DNA from: Silene conica
Taxonomy: Eukaryota > Streptophyta > Magnoliopsida > Caryophyllales > Caryophyllaceae
Assembly: GCA_029255685.2 (NCBI GenBank)
Contig: CM055320.2
Coordinates: 48,424,910-48,488,909 of the forward strand
Length of the DNA stretch: 64,000 nucleotides
Reading direction: 5' to 3'
Every line of letters begins with the position of its first letter. The stretch's first letter is position 1. The notes beneath the pieces were generated by a model. That model ran no database searches. It was given only the letters and a program-made list of their open reading frames with translations, and was not told where the DNA came from. The position numbers and the translations under genes were made by a program. Of the stretch, positions 36,420-48,346 are shown piece after piece.

Positions 36420-37692
36420 TGTAAGGTTTAAATATCTCATAACCTAATAATATTAGTCATACTAAATAAAATTAGATAACTAACATTTTAATTATTATGT
36501 TTTAGATCTTATGCATGCTAGTATAAAATGCGGAAATAGGACTCGAATTACTTACAATCCAACGAAACCAATGCAAGGATGATCCTCCTTAGTATTCAAA
36601 GAGTATACCTCCTCCAAGATGCACCCAAGATACCCTTAATCAACCGAGACTTGAACAAGCTAGGGCAAGGACCGGTTTTCCTTAAACAAATTCTAATCTT
36701 TAATTAGAATTGTAAAAACTAATAATACTAATATTATTATTTTAGAAAATATTTTTATAGTATGTAAGAGGTATTCTTTTGTATTTTCTCACTAGAAAAT
36801 TTTGGCTAAGAATGCTAGAATGAAGGTGTGATTTGATTATATATTACCCACACAATTTACTTCAGCAAAATCATTAATTTAAGTGGGTATGGGGAAGAGG
36901 TGAGCCGGCTAGGGTATGGGGAAGGGGAAAAGAATGAGCCCGTTTGTGTTATCAATAACCTAGGCATGCAACCCTAACCATTAGGTGTTAATGCTAGGTT
37001 ATCATTGTGTCCTTAACCATTTAAAACACAATTAAACATCCTTAATCTATCCCCATGAAACCGGAACCTCTTCTTAAATTGGATCCCATTTTAAAATTGT
37101 TATTTTGTCAATTGTACATATGTGATGTCTAAAGTGTCACATTAAAATAACTGACAATTGATTTTAATTTAAAATGCATATTTATTAAATAAATATCATT
37201 TGTAAATTAAATAAATCAAATTAAACAATTTGACAAGTAATTCGAAATTACTTTAGCATAAAAATGGTTATTATCATTAATCGTCAATACGATTTACAAC
37301 CCTTGTAATAATATACAATCCGATTCATTCTAATTACGATTTTATAAATATCGTTCATTGTTTAATAATTGACACGTTTCAATTATAAACATAAATCATA
37401 CAATAAGATTTAACCTCTGATTTCTCGATATACGAGTTTAAGGAATATGATCAACTTGTATCAATATACATTTGATCATTTTATCAATCAAGGGAATTGT
37501 CCTATAGGTGTGACCTAAAGGGATCAACTGACCACCACCGTCATACGACGGTAATGTCAAACTCTAACTAGCCAATAATTACCGATTAATGTTGGTCAGT
37601 TGACTAATATAACTTCGTATCATCCCTTGCGCATTCTCGTCATGAGTTTTAATTATGTGATCGCACTATTGTTGAGGACATATTTCCCAACA
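36420..37692 (-). repeat. LTR copy in tandem unit 3
   Basis: This 1273-bp copy ends CCCAACA and is followed by GAAGC (37693-37697) and then uninterrupted C3 ORF1-like sequence. It is slightly more different from the unit 1 and 2 LTRs than they are from each other. Confidence 0.92.
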
Positions 37693-38531
37693 GAAGCGCC
37701 TCCTCAAAGCGGGGGAACTGAAGAATAAGTGAGTTAGCCAAACGAGTGACTAGCTAACCCACCACAAACAATAGTGGTCAAAGATGTTCCCTCGCTAACC
37801 GCCACAAATTGAGAGGCGACCAAATAAGTTGTGTTATAAAACACAGGACCCAGACGCCTAACATTAAGAAATCCAGCCAAAATTGAGAGCTCGATGTTTT
37901 TAACATTCTGAGACTCTTTGCGGCCAAAAACAGTGTTGGCCAACAGACGCAGGTAGTAACGGGGGGCGGGGAAGTGAACGGTAATGCTCTTCTTTTTCCC
38001 GTCGCGGGAATCGGAGAGACAAGACCACATGACATTGTATGACTCAGAAGAGTCACCCGTACGACCCGTAGCCGATAAACCCAAGTAACCAGCAAATTCA
38101 CCTAAGGTCAGAGAATAGGTGACATTAAACAGCCTAAAAGAATTGCATTTATTATCATAGCTAGGGCTGTAAGCAGAAACATCAAAAATAAAAGAGGAAA
38201 AGAACTCAAGAGTAAGAAGAGGATATGTAATCTCATCCATGGTGACGAGTCCTTGAAAATCCGTCCCATTGAGCAAGCTCACAACATCATAATAACACCC
38301 CAAAGCCCTCAATGTCGGCTCGCACAAGAAGCGAGTGACTACCACATGGCAGTAAGTCCCTAGGTGAAGGAACCGGGCTTTTTGGGCCGGGGTGTGGAAA
38401 ATAACCTGCGGATAGTCCGGCAGACTATCCGTGTTGAGCACTGTTAGACCTCCGGACCCGCTGGCTCGGCCCCTTGAAGTGCTAGCCTGTGAACTACGAG
38501 ATCTTTTACTTCCTTGACCGCGGCTTGACAT
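37693..38531 (-). pseudogene. C3 ORF1-like gene, amino-terminal part
   Basis: The start is set at 38531 (MSSRGQGSKRSRSS) because C1 begins its copy the same way at 54515, although the frame is open further upstream. The basic, serine-rich start is followed by LPDYPQVIFHTPAQKARFLHL, LLTLEFFSSFIFDVSAY and FRLFNVTYSLTLGEFAGYLGL. The pattern resembles the Pfam ATHILA ORF-1 family and lies after integrase, as in other Athila elements. Function is unknown; the basic start could bind nucleic acid or act as a nuclear signal. The gene is split by the B3 insertion, and 573 bp of it are repeated in each tandem unit. Confidence 0.75.
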
Positions 38532-39593
38532 GATGATTCTGCAAAATTGCAACAATTATTCTCAATACTTACACTTCTTGCGACATTAAGCCTTTTATTT
38601 ATCAAAATAAAACAGCTTAATTGCGAATTTAAAGTTCTTGTAACAGTGTCATGGTCGACCGACCAGACTACATGGTCAACCGACCAATTGCCAGCAAAAA
38701 CAGACTTCCTGTAACTATTCCATGGTCGACCGACTTACAACCTTGGTCGACCGACCCACCAATCGAGAAAAAAGGTTTCTGTCAAACACAGTTTGGTCGG
38801 CCGACCTCCATTCCTAGTCGGTGGACTAGACGCTGCACCAGAACGAACAAACTACACAGATTTTCGACAGCTTTTCAAGCATAGAAAATTTGGGAAGAAG
38901 TTAAGCTAACCCTAACAACACCAAAATCACACAAGAAAGCAGATCTGAGACTAAGAAAGCTAAAGAGAAAGCAAGAACATAAGGAAAGAACAAGAACACA
39001 AGAAAAACAAACCCAAAAAAAAAACAAAAGAAAAACTGAAAATAGAGCAAAAAACTACCTAGAAACGGGACTAAGAGCCTATAAAACGAAAAAGGAAAGA
39101 AAAAACTAAAAGTCAACATACCTTGAGTGGGAGAAAATTGAGAGAGAGCAAAAAAAGAGGTTGAGTGAAGGAGGGAGGCAGGTTAGGGTTTTAGAGAGAA
39201 TGGGGGTGTTCAAAAAGTGTGAAGAGAAATAATGATTTGTTTTCAAACAAATTAGACTGGAAACCCCTTCAAAACCCGGTTATCAGCCCTTTGGTCGATC
39301 GACCAAAAGGTCTGGTCGACCGACCTGGTCACTGTGTACCTGATTTTCCAGCAGCTTTTAATTTCACGCACTAGGTCGGTCGACCTTGACAGTAGGTCGG
39401 TCGACCCAAATACCTGATGATTTTCACCAGTTTTCCTGCTTAAGCTCAAAACTCCCATCAAAAGTACATAGAGCATGAAATAAAACGTTAACAACTTAAG
39501 AGGAAACTACAAACAAAACAAAAACTGAACTACAACACGGGTTGCCTCCCGGTTAGCGCTGGGTTAAGAGGTCCCGCACGACCTTTTTACCTA
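38532..39593 (-). other. C3 spacer between integrase and the ORF1-like gene
   Basis: This 1-kb non-coding spacer is purine-rich on the + strand at 38930-39180. It has clusters of the GGTCGACCGACC motif at 38650-38830 and 39290-39410, mostly in pairs. C1 (53523-54514) and C2 (60910-61983) have the same spacer. It could hold an intron or promoter for the downstream gene, but this is not shown. Confidence 0.7.
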
Positions 39594-42500
39594 TCATGGA
39601 GCATCCGAAAAAGGGTCAAAGTAAAAAACTTCAACCTTTCCTATGAACTCATTTTCTCCATGGAAATGCTTCACATATTGGCCATTAACTTTAAACCTCT
39701 CACCGGATGAGGTTTCTAGCTCAATTGACCCAAACTTCGAGACAGCTGTGATGGTGTAAGGTCCGCTCCATCTGGATTTCAGCTTACCGGGAAAAAGGCG
39801 AATGCGAGCATTAAAAAGTATAACCTTATCACCTACCTGAAAATCACGCCTAATTATTCTCTTGTCATGCCAGCGCTTAGTTTTCTCTTTGTAGATCCTG
39901 GCATTGTCATAGGCAAGCAACCTAAATTCTTCCAACTCGTTCAGCTCTGACAAACGTTTCTCACGGGAAAGGTTAGGGTCTAAATTAAGGTCACAAAAGG
40001 CCCACCAAGACTTGCGTTCTAAGTCAACTGGTAGGTGACAAGTCTTACCATAAATCAAACGGAATGGGGACATTCCGATTGGAGTTTTGAACGCAGGTCT
40101 ATAGGCCCATAAAACATCATCATGCTTTAGACTCCAATATTTCCTAGACTTAGAAACAACTTTGGCTTGGGTCTCCTTGAGTTCTCTATTAGAGATCTCA
40201 ACTTGACCACTAGTCTGAGGGTGATAGGCTAGACCCCTACGATGTTGGACACCGAATTTATTTAGCAAGGCACCTAGTTGTTTCTCTTTGAAATGCATAC
40301 CCCCATCACTAATGACAACCCTAGGGACACCAAAGCGAGGAAATATGATTTTCTTAAACAGTTTAATAACAGTTTTTGCATCACAATGGGGAGTAGCAAT
40401 AGCTTCTACCCACTTAGACACATAATCAACGGCGACAAGAATATACCTGTTACCTTGACTGCTAGGGAAAGGTCCCTGATAATCAATGCCCCAGACATCA
40501 AAAAATCTCTACCTCTAAAATACCAACCTGTGGCATCTCATGTCTTTTGGAGATATTCCCAGATCTCTGACAAGCATCACAACTACCTACAAAATTCCTA
40601 CAGTCACCATGCAAAGTAGGCCAATAAAAACCAGACTGTAATACCTTGGCCACGGTCCTAGATGGACCGTGGTGACCACCATAAGCAGAAGAGTGGCATG
40701 CTTCCAGAATGTCCTTCACCTCCCATTGGGGGACGCATCTCCAGATAAGTCCATCTCCGCATTCCTTGAAAACATAAGGGTCATCCCAAAAAATACTGCT
40801 TTGCGTCAAAGATAAATCTCTTCTTCTGTTGCCATGAAAGCTCTGGAGGAATTTTACCTGTGACAGCAAAGTTAGCAAAATCAGCATACCAATGAGGGGG
40901 TAAGAACCTGAACTATTAATGATAAACAAACTCTCATCAGGAAATGAATCATCAATAGGTAAAGAATCTTCCCCATCAGTCAGCTGAAGGCCAGATAGGT
41001 GGTCAGCTACTACATTCTCCGCGCCTTTCTTGTCCCTAATCCTAATGTCAAACTCTTGTAGAAGGAGTATCCACCTCAACAGCCTTGGCTTTGAATCTTT
41101 CTTTAGGAAGAGGCCCTTCAAAGCTGCATGGTTAGTATAAACAATTACCTTATTACCTACCAAATAGGATCGGAATTTCTCTAAGGCAAAGATTACAGCT
41201 AACATCTCCTTCTCAGTGGTGAAGTAGTTGACTTGAGTCTCATCTAGGGTACGGCTCACATAGTATATAGCATTAAGAACCTTGTTCTTCCTTTGACCTA
41301 GCACAGCACCCACAACATAGTCACTGGCATCGCACATGATCTCAAAAGTGAGATCCCAATCTGGTGGCTGGATGATCGGTGCTGAGATCAAAGCTTCCTT
41401 CAACCTGGTAAAAGCTGAAAGGCATACATCAGTAAATTCAAAGACAGCATCCATAAGGAGCAACTGTGTAAGTGGTTTAGTAATCTTAGAGAAGTCCTTA
41501 ATGAAACGCCGGTAAAAACCTGCGTATCCTAAGAAACTTCTCACCCCCTTAACATTAACAGGAGGGGCAATTGCTCAATCACTTACACCTTTGCTTTATC
41601 TAAATGAATACCCTTATCATATATAAGATGTCCTAACACTACCCCCTCATTGACCATAAACTAACACTTCTCCCAGTTTAAGACAAGGTTTACATCAATA
41701 CAACGCTGCAAGACTTTATCAAGATTAGCTAAGCATTGATCAAACTCATTACCATAAACAGGGAAATCATCCATAAATACCTCTATGATGTTCTCAATAA
41801 AATCAGAAAAGATACCCATCATTTACCTTTGAAAGCTGGCAGGAGCATTACACAACCCAAAAGGCATTCTGCGGTATGCAAAAACACTTTGTAGGCAAGT
41901 AAAAGTCTAGAAAACAGAAGAATTTATTAGAAGCAAGTCTCTTAGTCATTTGGTCAACAAAAGGAAGGTATTAATTGTAGGCAAGTAAATTGTCTTTCTT
42001 GGTGGCGGCATTTAACTGTCTATAATCAATGCACATCCGCCACCCTATCACTACTCTAGTAGGTATTAATTCATTTTTCTCATTTTTAACCACAGTGGTT
42101 CCTCCTTTCTTAGGAACCACCTAAACTGGGCTAACCCACTTGGAGTTGCCAACTGAATAAATAATACCTGCATCAAGAAGTTTCACCACCTCAGCCATAA
42201 CCACCTCCTGCATCTTAGGATTCAACTTACGTTGACCCTGTCTATAGGGCTTATGCCCTTCCTCTAACTCTATCCTATGCATGCAAACATCAGGACTGAT
42301 GCCCTTAATGTCATCCAAAGAATAACCTAAAGCTTTCCTGTTCTTTTTGAGAACAGTCATCAAGGCAGAAAGTTGGTTAGGGTCAAGTTTAGAACTAACA
42401 ATCGTAGGGTACTGCTCAGTGTCATCTAGGAAAACATACTTAAGATTAGGAGGAAGTGGATTACGCTCTGGTACCTTTACCTCTATGGCATGAACAGAAT

Positions 42501-42967
42501 CAGTACTAATAGCATAACACATGTTTACCAGATTAGCATTAGCCAAGCTCATGAGCTTCTCATCTTCTTCCTCAGTCAACTCATATTCCTCTATCTCTGC
42601 TTCCACAACATAGTTCCTCAGCATTCTCAGCTGGATTACCTGCACACTTATCCAAAACTGTTAGATCATCTAAGGGATCCTTAGTCAAGGATTCCCTCCA
42701 GTTACGGATAACATTCCTGTCAATAATATCAATGGAGCAACAAGTATCATCAGTAAGAGTAGTTGCTTTATGGGCAAGACTAAACTCGATAGTGTCATCT
42801 CCAACCTCTAAAGTAATGATCCCGCGTTTGACATCAATCATAGCCCCAGCTGTGTGTAAAAAAGGTATACCTAAAATAATAGGTATCTGACTATCCTCAG
42901 CAATGTCTAAAACAACAAAATCAACAGGAATAAAGAACTTTCCCACTCTAACCGGGTCATCCTCCAA
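39594..42967 (-). pseudogene. pol: C3 pol (protease, RT, RNase H, integrase), broken
   Basis: Domains on the - strand run right to left. Protease-linker sequence is at about 42581-42967 (PVRVGKFFIPVDFVVLDI, then IPIILGIPFL). The amino end of RT is at 42121-42330 (HKPYRQGQRKLNPKMQEV), with a degraded RT core to about 41540. RNase H is at about 40960-41400 ([17 protein letters not shown] to [11 protein letters not shown]). The H2C2 finger is at about 40550-40700 ([17 protein letters not shown] to CDACQ). The integrase core and tail run down to 39594 ([39 protein letters not shown]). The wording is that of plant Athila elements. The frame has several breaks. Confidence 0.88.
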
Positions 42968-42982
42968 GACCCTTAATGGTCT

Positions 42983-44731
42983 TTAGGTTGATCTATCTGC
43001 CATCTGTAAGGTAATATTGGTGACCTTAAGTCTCCCTATGTTAAGTCTCACACAAACAGAATAAGGCATAACACTGACACTAGCCCCTAGACCACAAAGG
43101 GCTTTCCCAATAACATGATTTCCTATAGTGCATGGGATAGAAAAACTACCTGGGTCTTTCAACTTGGGTGCTATATTATTTTGTGAAAGAACATAACATT
43201 CTTCCACAAAAGCAATAGCACCTTCGTCTTGAAATTTCCTCTTACGACTTAAAATATCTTTCATAAATTTAGCATAAGAAGGTACCTGGGTAATTAAGTC
43301 AGTGATTGGGATGGTTACCTCAAGGTTCTTCACCATCTCCAAGAACTTACCAAATTTCCAATCCTCTTTTGAATGTTTCAATCGCTTGGGATACGGAATG
43401 GTAACACTAGCCGTAGGATCAGCTATCTTCGGCTTCTTCAGCTGTAGAATCTCAGTGAGGTCTTGAATGAGGGACGGTTCCAACAATTCTGGATTGGAAA
43501 CTGCATTCTGCTCAGGAACCTTGGTCGGTCGACCAGGTGGGCGTCGACCAGATGCGCTGTTATCAGAAGTCTTTTGTTTTCCAGAAACTAATCTCTCTTC
43601 AGGTACCTCGGTCGATCGACCGGATGTAGTGGTCGGTCGACCACCCGACCTGTGTACGGGATCACTTTCTTCGTCCCGAACTTCAGTAGAATCACCCTTG
43701 GAAGTTGGTCCGTCATAAGCACGACCACTTCTGAGATATATAGCATTTAATGTCTCTATGGAACTCTCACAACTTCCCGAAGAGCTAGCAATATGATTAG
43801 CAGCTAAGATTGCTAATTGGTCTTCAAAAGTCTTCAAAGAAGCCACTTGAGCTTTTTCCATTTCCATCATTTGTTTCATTAGAGCATGGACAAGCTCTCT
43901 CAACTCCGCCGTCTCACCCGTGTTGTCAACTGTAGTAACTAGGTTCACACTTTCTTGCTTCAGCTGGGCTGCCTCAAGCTTTTCAAAACGAGCTTCAACG
44001 GTTGTCTCAAGAGCTAATACCCTATCCATCTCTACATTCAACCTTCGCGATTTCCAACGCGAACTCCCAAATTCGGCCCTATGCACCGCCATGTCTTCAA
44101 TAGTGTTCCAACCCTTCATGTGGTTGGTATTATTTTGGAATCTACCATTGGCGGCTGCATCAAGAATTATCTTGTACTCATCATAAAGGGCATTTTAGAA
44201 TTGGTTGCACAAGTACCATTGAGGGAAACCATGATGAGGAATAGACCAGACCAATTTCTTGAACCGACCCCATGCCTCATAAAATTCTTCATCCGGACCT
44301 TGTTGAAAGTTAGTGATTTGACTTCTCAAGTCATTGGCCTTCGCAAGTGGGAAGTACTTTTTATAGAAAGCCAATGCCAAGGAAGTCCAATCTGTAACCT
44401 TCTCAGCTACCCTATCAAGGTAGCGGTACCAATCTCTCGCATAATCCTTCAGTGAATAGAGGAACATCATTGCCTTTACCTCATCTTGAGTCACCCCGGC
44501 TGGTATATGAATGGAACAACAATAATCCGTGAATGTCTCAACATGCCTCAACTGATCCTCATCGGGTAGACCAGAAAATTGGTTCCGCTCCACCAGAATG
44601 ATGTAGTTCGGGTGGAGCTCAAAAGAACCAGTGGTAGGTGTGGGCAAAGTAAACCCCTTCGGTAGATCTTGTACCTTTGGTTGTATGTGATCATAGATAG
44701 TAGCCATATCTGTAAGAATGAGAGTACTCAA
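42983..44731 (-). pseudogene. gag: C3 gag and start of protease, broken
   Basis: From 44731 the translation contains VTQDEVKAMMFLYSLKDYARDWYRYL and ALAFYKKYFPLAKANDLRSQITNFQQ, the retrotransposon gag domain in Athila wording, ending near HHGFPQWYLCNQF. Further on come a coiled-coil-like acidic stretch (LETTVEARFEKLEAAQLKQE), a linker with GRPT repeats encoded by GGTCGACC motifs (about 43520-43650), and the entry to the protease (SFSIPCTIGNHVIGKAL). It has at least one break. Confidence 0.85.
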
Positions 44732-44864
44732 GCCTTTCTCTCAAAAACTTGTCTTCTAATATGCAAAACAACACTAGAAGAAAAGGTAAGTAACGGTCTC
44801 AAGGAACCGAAATTCTTTAAGACAAGGGAAATAAACTAAAAACTACAAACAAAATTATACCGTC

Positions 44865-44882
44865 TCCCCGGCAACGGCGCCA
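44865..44882 (-). promoter_or_regulatory. C3 primer binding site (tRNA-Asp)
   Basis: On the - strand this is TGGCGCCGTTGCCGGGGA, complementary to the 3' end of plant aspartate tRNA and a hallmark of Athila. It is five bases from the LTR end. Confidence 0.92.
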
Positions 44883-44887
44883 AAATT

Positions 44888-46126
44888 TGATTCCCGTCGT
44901 TGAGGGGTGCCAAAGATAAGATTTATAAAACCTCAGCTTAAACTAGATAGAATAAGTCAAGGGTCGAACCACAAGGAGACAAGGTTAATATTGTTTGTGA
45001 ATTTAGAGTCTATTGAAAGTAACAAAAAAGGGGATGTTTTGATTGATGGGTGAGACTAACAACTAAGATGGCAAAATAAATAAGAATGCTAAACAAGAGT
45101 AAAAGGATGATTAGGAACTTCGGTTCCCCATGGCTAGGGCAAGTCAACAAAGGGTAAATAATCAATTAACACAATCCCAAGGAACAAAGAATAAACCTTA
45201 ACGTCAATATTCTACCCAATCCTTACGGTCTTAGGGTTCCTAGTAAAGCACTAAACTTTCGTTCATAAGGCAATCCCAAAATTGTTGTTAAACTAATTCT
45301 AACAATCTTTCAATCTTAAAGAATTAGTTCACCAACAACAATGGGGATCGGTGTACTAACCATAAAACCATTAAAACTTAATTTTAGCCATGGTTCCCCT
45401 AATTCCCAATTATATGAATTAGCTATGCATAATTATGAAACTAATACTAACAAGATTTAAGAACAACAAGCAAGATAACATAATTGAAGATGAAGATTCA
45501 AGAGGGCAAAACACAAATTGAATAACAATAATAAGAAGAACAATGAATTTTAATGACAAGAAAGATAAATTGCATAAAACTTACAAACCAATTGGAAAAT
45601 AAGACCAAATCTCAAACTTGGAATTCTTCACTCTAAACTAATGTGTTTTTGCTAATTGTGACTGCTTAACCTAATTAAAGTTCTCAAGCGTCCTTTAATA
45701 GGTTTCTAATTACACGATTAAAAGAATTAAAACCGAAACAAAACAGCGGAACCCGTCGTCCGGTCGACCGACCGGGTATAGGGGTCGGTCGACCACGATA
45801 GCTGTAGACAATGCCTTCTGTTACTGTGCGCTGGTCAGTCGACCAGTTAGTGTGGTCGGTCGACCAATTCCTGTGTATTCCAGCCTTTAATTTGCTTGCA
45901 TGCATCTCTAGGCTATGAGTTCGGGTCCTTGCTTCGTGCAAATCCTTAGAATGGCTTCCGGAGGACGAATAAAGCTTGATTTTGCTCACTTCGGCTTGTT
46001 CCTACATTTAAAACATAGAAATGGCAAAGTAAACCGTTTCGGTAGGAAAAGTAACTAAAAGTTACAAATATGCATAGAAATACGTGCTGAAAATATAGAT
46101 AAAATGTATAGTAAATGCACGTATCA
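44888..46126 (-). repeat. C3 5' LTR
   Basis: This 1239-bp LTR pairs with 16899-18117 and is followed by the target duplication CTCAA. It contains a perfect inverted repeat of GGTCGACCGACC (45762-45773 and 45783-45794, 9-nt loop) and a second, direct pair at about 45832-45867. Confidence 0.93.
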
Positions 46127-46493
46127 CTCAACAAAAGGGAAACAATGCAAAAATTGAAATGCATTAAACGTGTGACAGAAAAAGATGAATTACAAACAAA
46201 AAAAGATGAAATACAGCAGATGCAAACACAACAAAAGGATAAAGACAGATGAGATAAAGACCGATGCAGACTCAACAAAAGGATGCATATACCCTCCCCA
46301 AACCAAAACGCACAATGCCCTCATTGTGCTCATCAGCATAAATCCACAGCAGAAAGTTGGGGATGGGTAATTGCAAACAAAAGAGGAAAGAGAAGAAAAC
46401 TAAAGGGAAAAGAACGAAACAAAAATCAGTGATTTACAAGATGCATGTACCTCCCCAAACCGAACGTCGAAGAGGGGAGGTTTGGGCACAAAC
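46127..46493 (-). other. C2 3' non-coding region, right part
   Basis: This continues the C2 region interrupted by C3. It begins with the second CTCAA and aligns with 19470-19800 of C3 and 55940-56290 of C1. No gene is seen. Confidence 0.7.
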
Positions 46494-46931
46494 CTAATCT
46501 TCCGGGTCATACGCAGACCCACTAGCTTCTGCTTCCTCTTCCTCCTCCTCCTCGGACCCACTACCGTCTCCTGAGGCATCCCCAGATGCTTCCCCGGATC
46601 CCTGGCCGCCTACCTGAGGTGTGTAGAAGGAAGGATGCGTCCATGGGTTTGCGGAAAGCTTACCAAGCGAGGCATACTCCGAGTAAATCGGATATTGGAC
46701 AAGGCAATCGTCCAATCTCTTCTGGTTGAACTGCCTGCAAAGATCTGCCATCATATGTGGGAGTGACCTGTTGTCACAGACAGGAGGTATAGCAATATTA
46801 GGTGGGGCAGTGAAGTCAGAAGGGTAACCCGTCCCATGTGCAGCGTGGGGGGTGCTAGGGCCAGCTCCTCTAGAGCCTCTAGAGGTCCCTCCCCTAAGTG
46901 GGAGGCGGTAGGAAGGAAGGAGTGGTCTAGG
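46494..46931 (-). pseudogene. C2 ORF1-like gene, carboxy-terminal part
   Basis: The frame shows SLPHMMADLCRQFNQKRLDD and a glycine-serine-glutamate tail ending SGSAYDPED, as in C1 and C3. It stops at the C1 insertion; the other part of the gene resumes at 59905. Confidence 0.75.
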
Positions 46932-48163
46932 TGATACGTGCATTTACTATACATTTTATCTATAGTTTCAGCACGTATGCATATTTGTAGCTTTTAGTTA
47001 CTTTTCCTCCCGAAACGGTTTACTTTGGCATTTCTATGTTTTAAATGTAGGAACAAGCGGAAGTGAGCAAAATAAAGCTCTAACCGTCCTCCGGAAGCCG
47101 TTCTAAAGAAATGCACGAAGCAAGGATCCGAACTCATAGCCTAGAGATGCGTGCAAGCTAATTAGAGGCTGGGATACACAGGAATTGGTCGACCGACCGG
47201 CCTAACTGGTCGACCGACCAGCGCACAGTGACAGAAAGGTCTGACTACAGCTAAACTGGTCGACCGACCACTATGCCCGATCGGTCGACCAAATGACGGG
47301 TTCCGCTGTTTTGTTTCGGTTTTAATTCTTTTAATCTTATAATTAGAAGACTATTAAAGGACGCTTGAGACTTCTAATTAGGTGAAGCAGTCACATTAGC
47401 AAGAAACACATTAGTTTTAGGGAGAAGAACTCCAATTTTCAGATTTGTTCTTAATTTCCGATTCGTTTGTAAGTTTATGCAATTAATCCTTCTTGTCATT
47501 CAAATTCATTGTTCTTGTTGAATTGTTATTCAATTTTATGTTTTGCCCTCTTGAATATTTACCTTCAATTATGTTATCTCGCATGTTGTTCTTCAATTTC
47601 GTTAGTATTAGTTTCATAATTATGCATAGCTAATTCTTATGATTGGGAATTAGGGGAACCATGGCGAAAATTAGGTTTTAATGGTTTTATGATTATTTTA
47701 CCAATCCCCATTATTGTTGGTGAACTAATTCTTTTAGATTGAAAGATTGTTAGAATTAGTTTAACAACAATTTTGGGATTGCCCTATGAATGAAAGTATA
47801 GTGCTTTCCTAGGAATCCTAAGACCGTAAGGATTGGGTAGAATATTAACCTAAAGGTTTATTCTTTGTTCCTTGGGATTGTGTTATTTGGTTATTTACCC
47901 TTTGTTGACTTGACCTAGCCATGGGGAACCGAAGTTCCTAATTATCTTCTTACTTTTGTTTAGCATTCTTGTTTGTTTTGCCATCTTAGTTGTTAGTCTC
48001 AACCAACAAATCAAACCCTTTTTTTTTGTTACTTTCAATAGACTTTAAATTAACAAACAATATTAACCTTGTCTCCTTGTGGTTCGACCCTTGACTTACT
48101 CTATCTAGTTTAAGCTGAGGTTTTATAAATCTTATCTTTGGCACCCCTCAACGACGGGTGTCA
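46932..48163 (+). repeat. C1 5' LTR
   Basis: This 1232-bp LTR starts TGATACGTGCA and ends GACGGGTGTCA. Four GGTCGACC-type motifs lie at 47186-47290; the last two (47258-47269 and 47279-47290) form an inverted pair. Confidence 0.94.
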
Positions 48164-48168
48164 AATTT

Positions 48169-48186
48169 TGGCGTCGTTGCCGGGGA
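48169..48186 (+). promoter_or_regulatory. C1 primer binding site (tRNA-Asp)
   Basis: This is close to TGGCGCCGTTGCCGGGGA, five bases after the LTR, as in C3. Confidence 0.9.
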
Positions 48187-48346
48187 GACGGTATAATTTT
48201 GTTTGTAAATTTTTAGTTTATTTCCCTTGTCTTAATGAACTCCGGTTCCTTAAGACCGTTACTTACCTTTTCTTCTAGTTTTGTTCTTTGCATATTAGAA
48301 GACAGGTTTTTGAGAGGAAGGCTTGAGTACTCTCATTCTTAGAGAC

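Larger units (their letters stand above)
24115..38265. repeat. Three direct tandem copies of a ~4.7-kb B3 + C3 segment
   Basis: The units are 24115-28830 (4716 bp), 28831-33547 (4717 bp) and 33548-38265 (4718 bp). Each runs from the middle of B3 gag through leader, primer site and 5' LTR into 573 bp of the C3 ORF1-like gene. The single-copy flanks are B3 on the left and C3 on the right. CCATT is present at the B3 breakpoint (24115-24119), the C3 breakpoint (38266-38270) and both new junctions (28831-28835, 33548-33552). The units differ at only a handful of sites, far less than the two B3 LTRs differ, so the duplication is much younger than the insertion. A misassembly would look the same. 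Confidence 0.92.
16899..46126 (-). mobile_element. Athila-type element C3, both LTRs present, carrying B3 and the tandem array
   Basis: The 3' LTR (16899-18117) and 5' LTR (44888-46126) are flanked by the same 5 bp, CTCAA (16894-16898 and 46127-46131), so this is one insertion into C2. Internal order on the - strand is tRNA-Asp primer site, gag, protease, RT, RNase H, integrase, spacer, ORF1-like gene, 3' non-coding region. B3 and its tandem copies (20417-37692) interrupt the ORF1-like gene. By eye the two LTRs differ by roughly 3-4%, which suggests an insertion one to a few million years ago, a rough figure. The coding parts are broken in several places. Confidence 0.9.

Noticed and set aside
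24115-38265. Three independent insertions of the copia-type element
   Set aside because: All three LTRs are followed by the same GAAGC and the same C3 stretch, and the units share identical junctions, so this is tandem duplication of one insertion.
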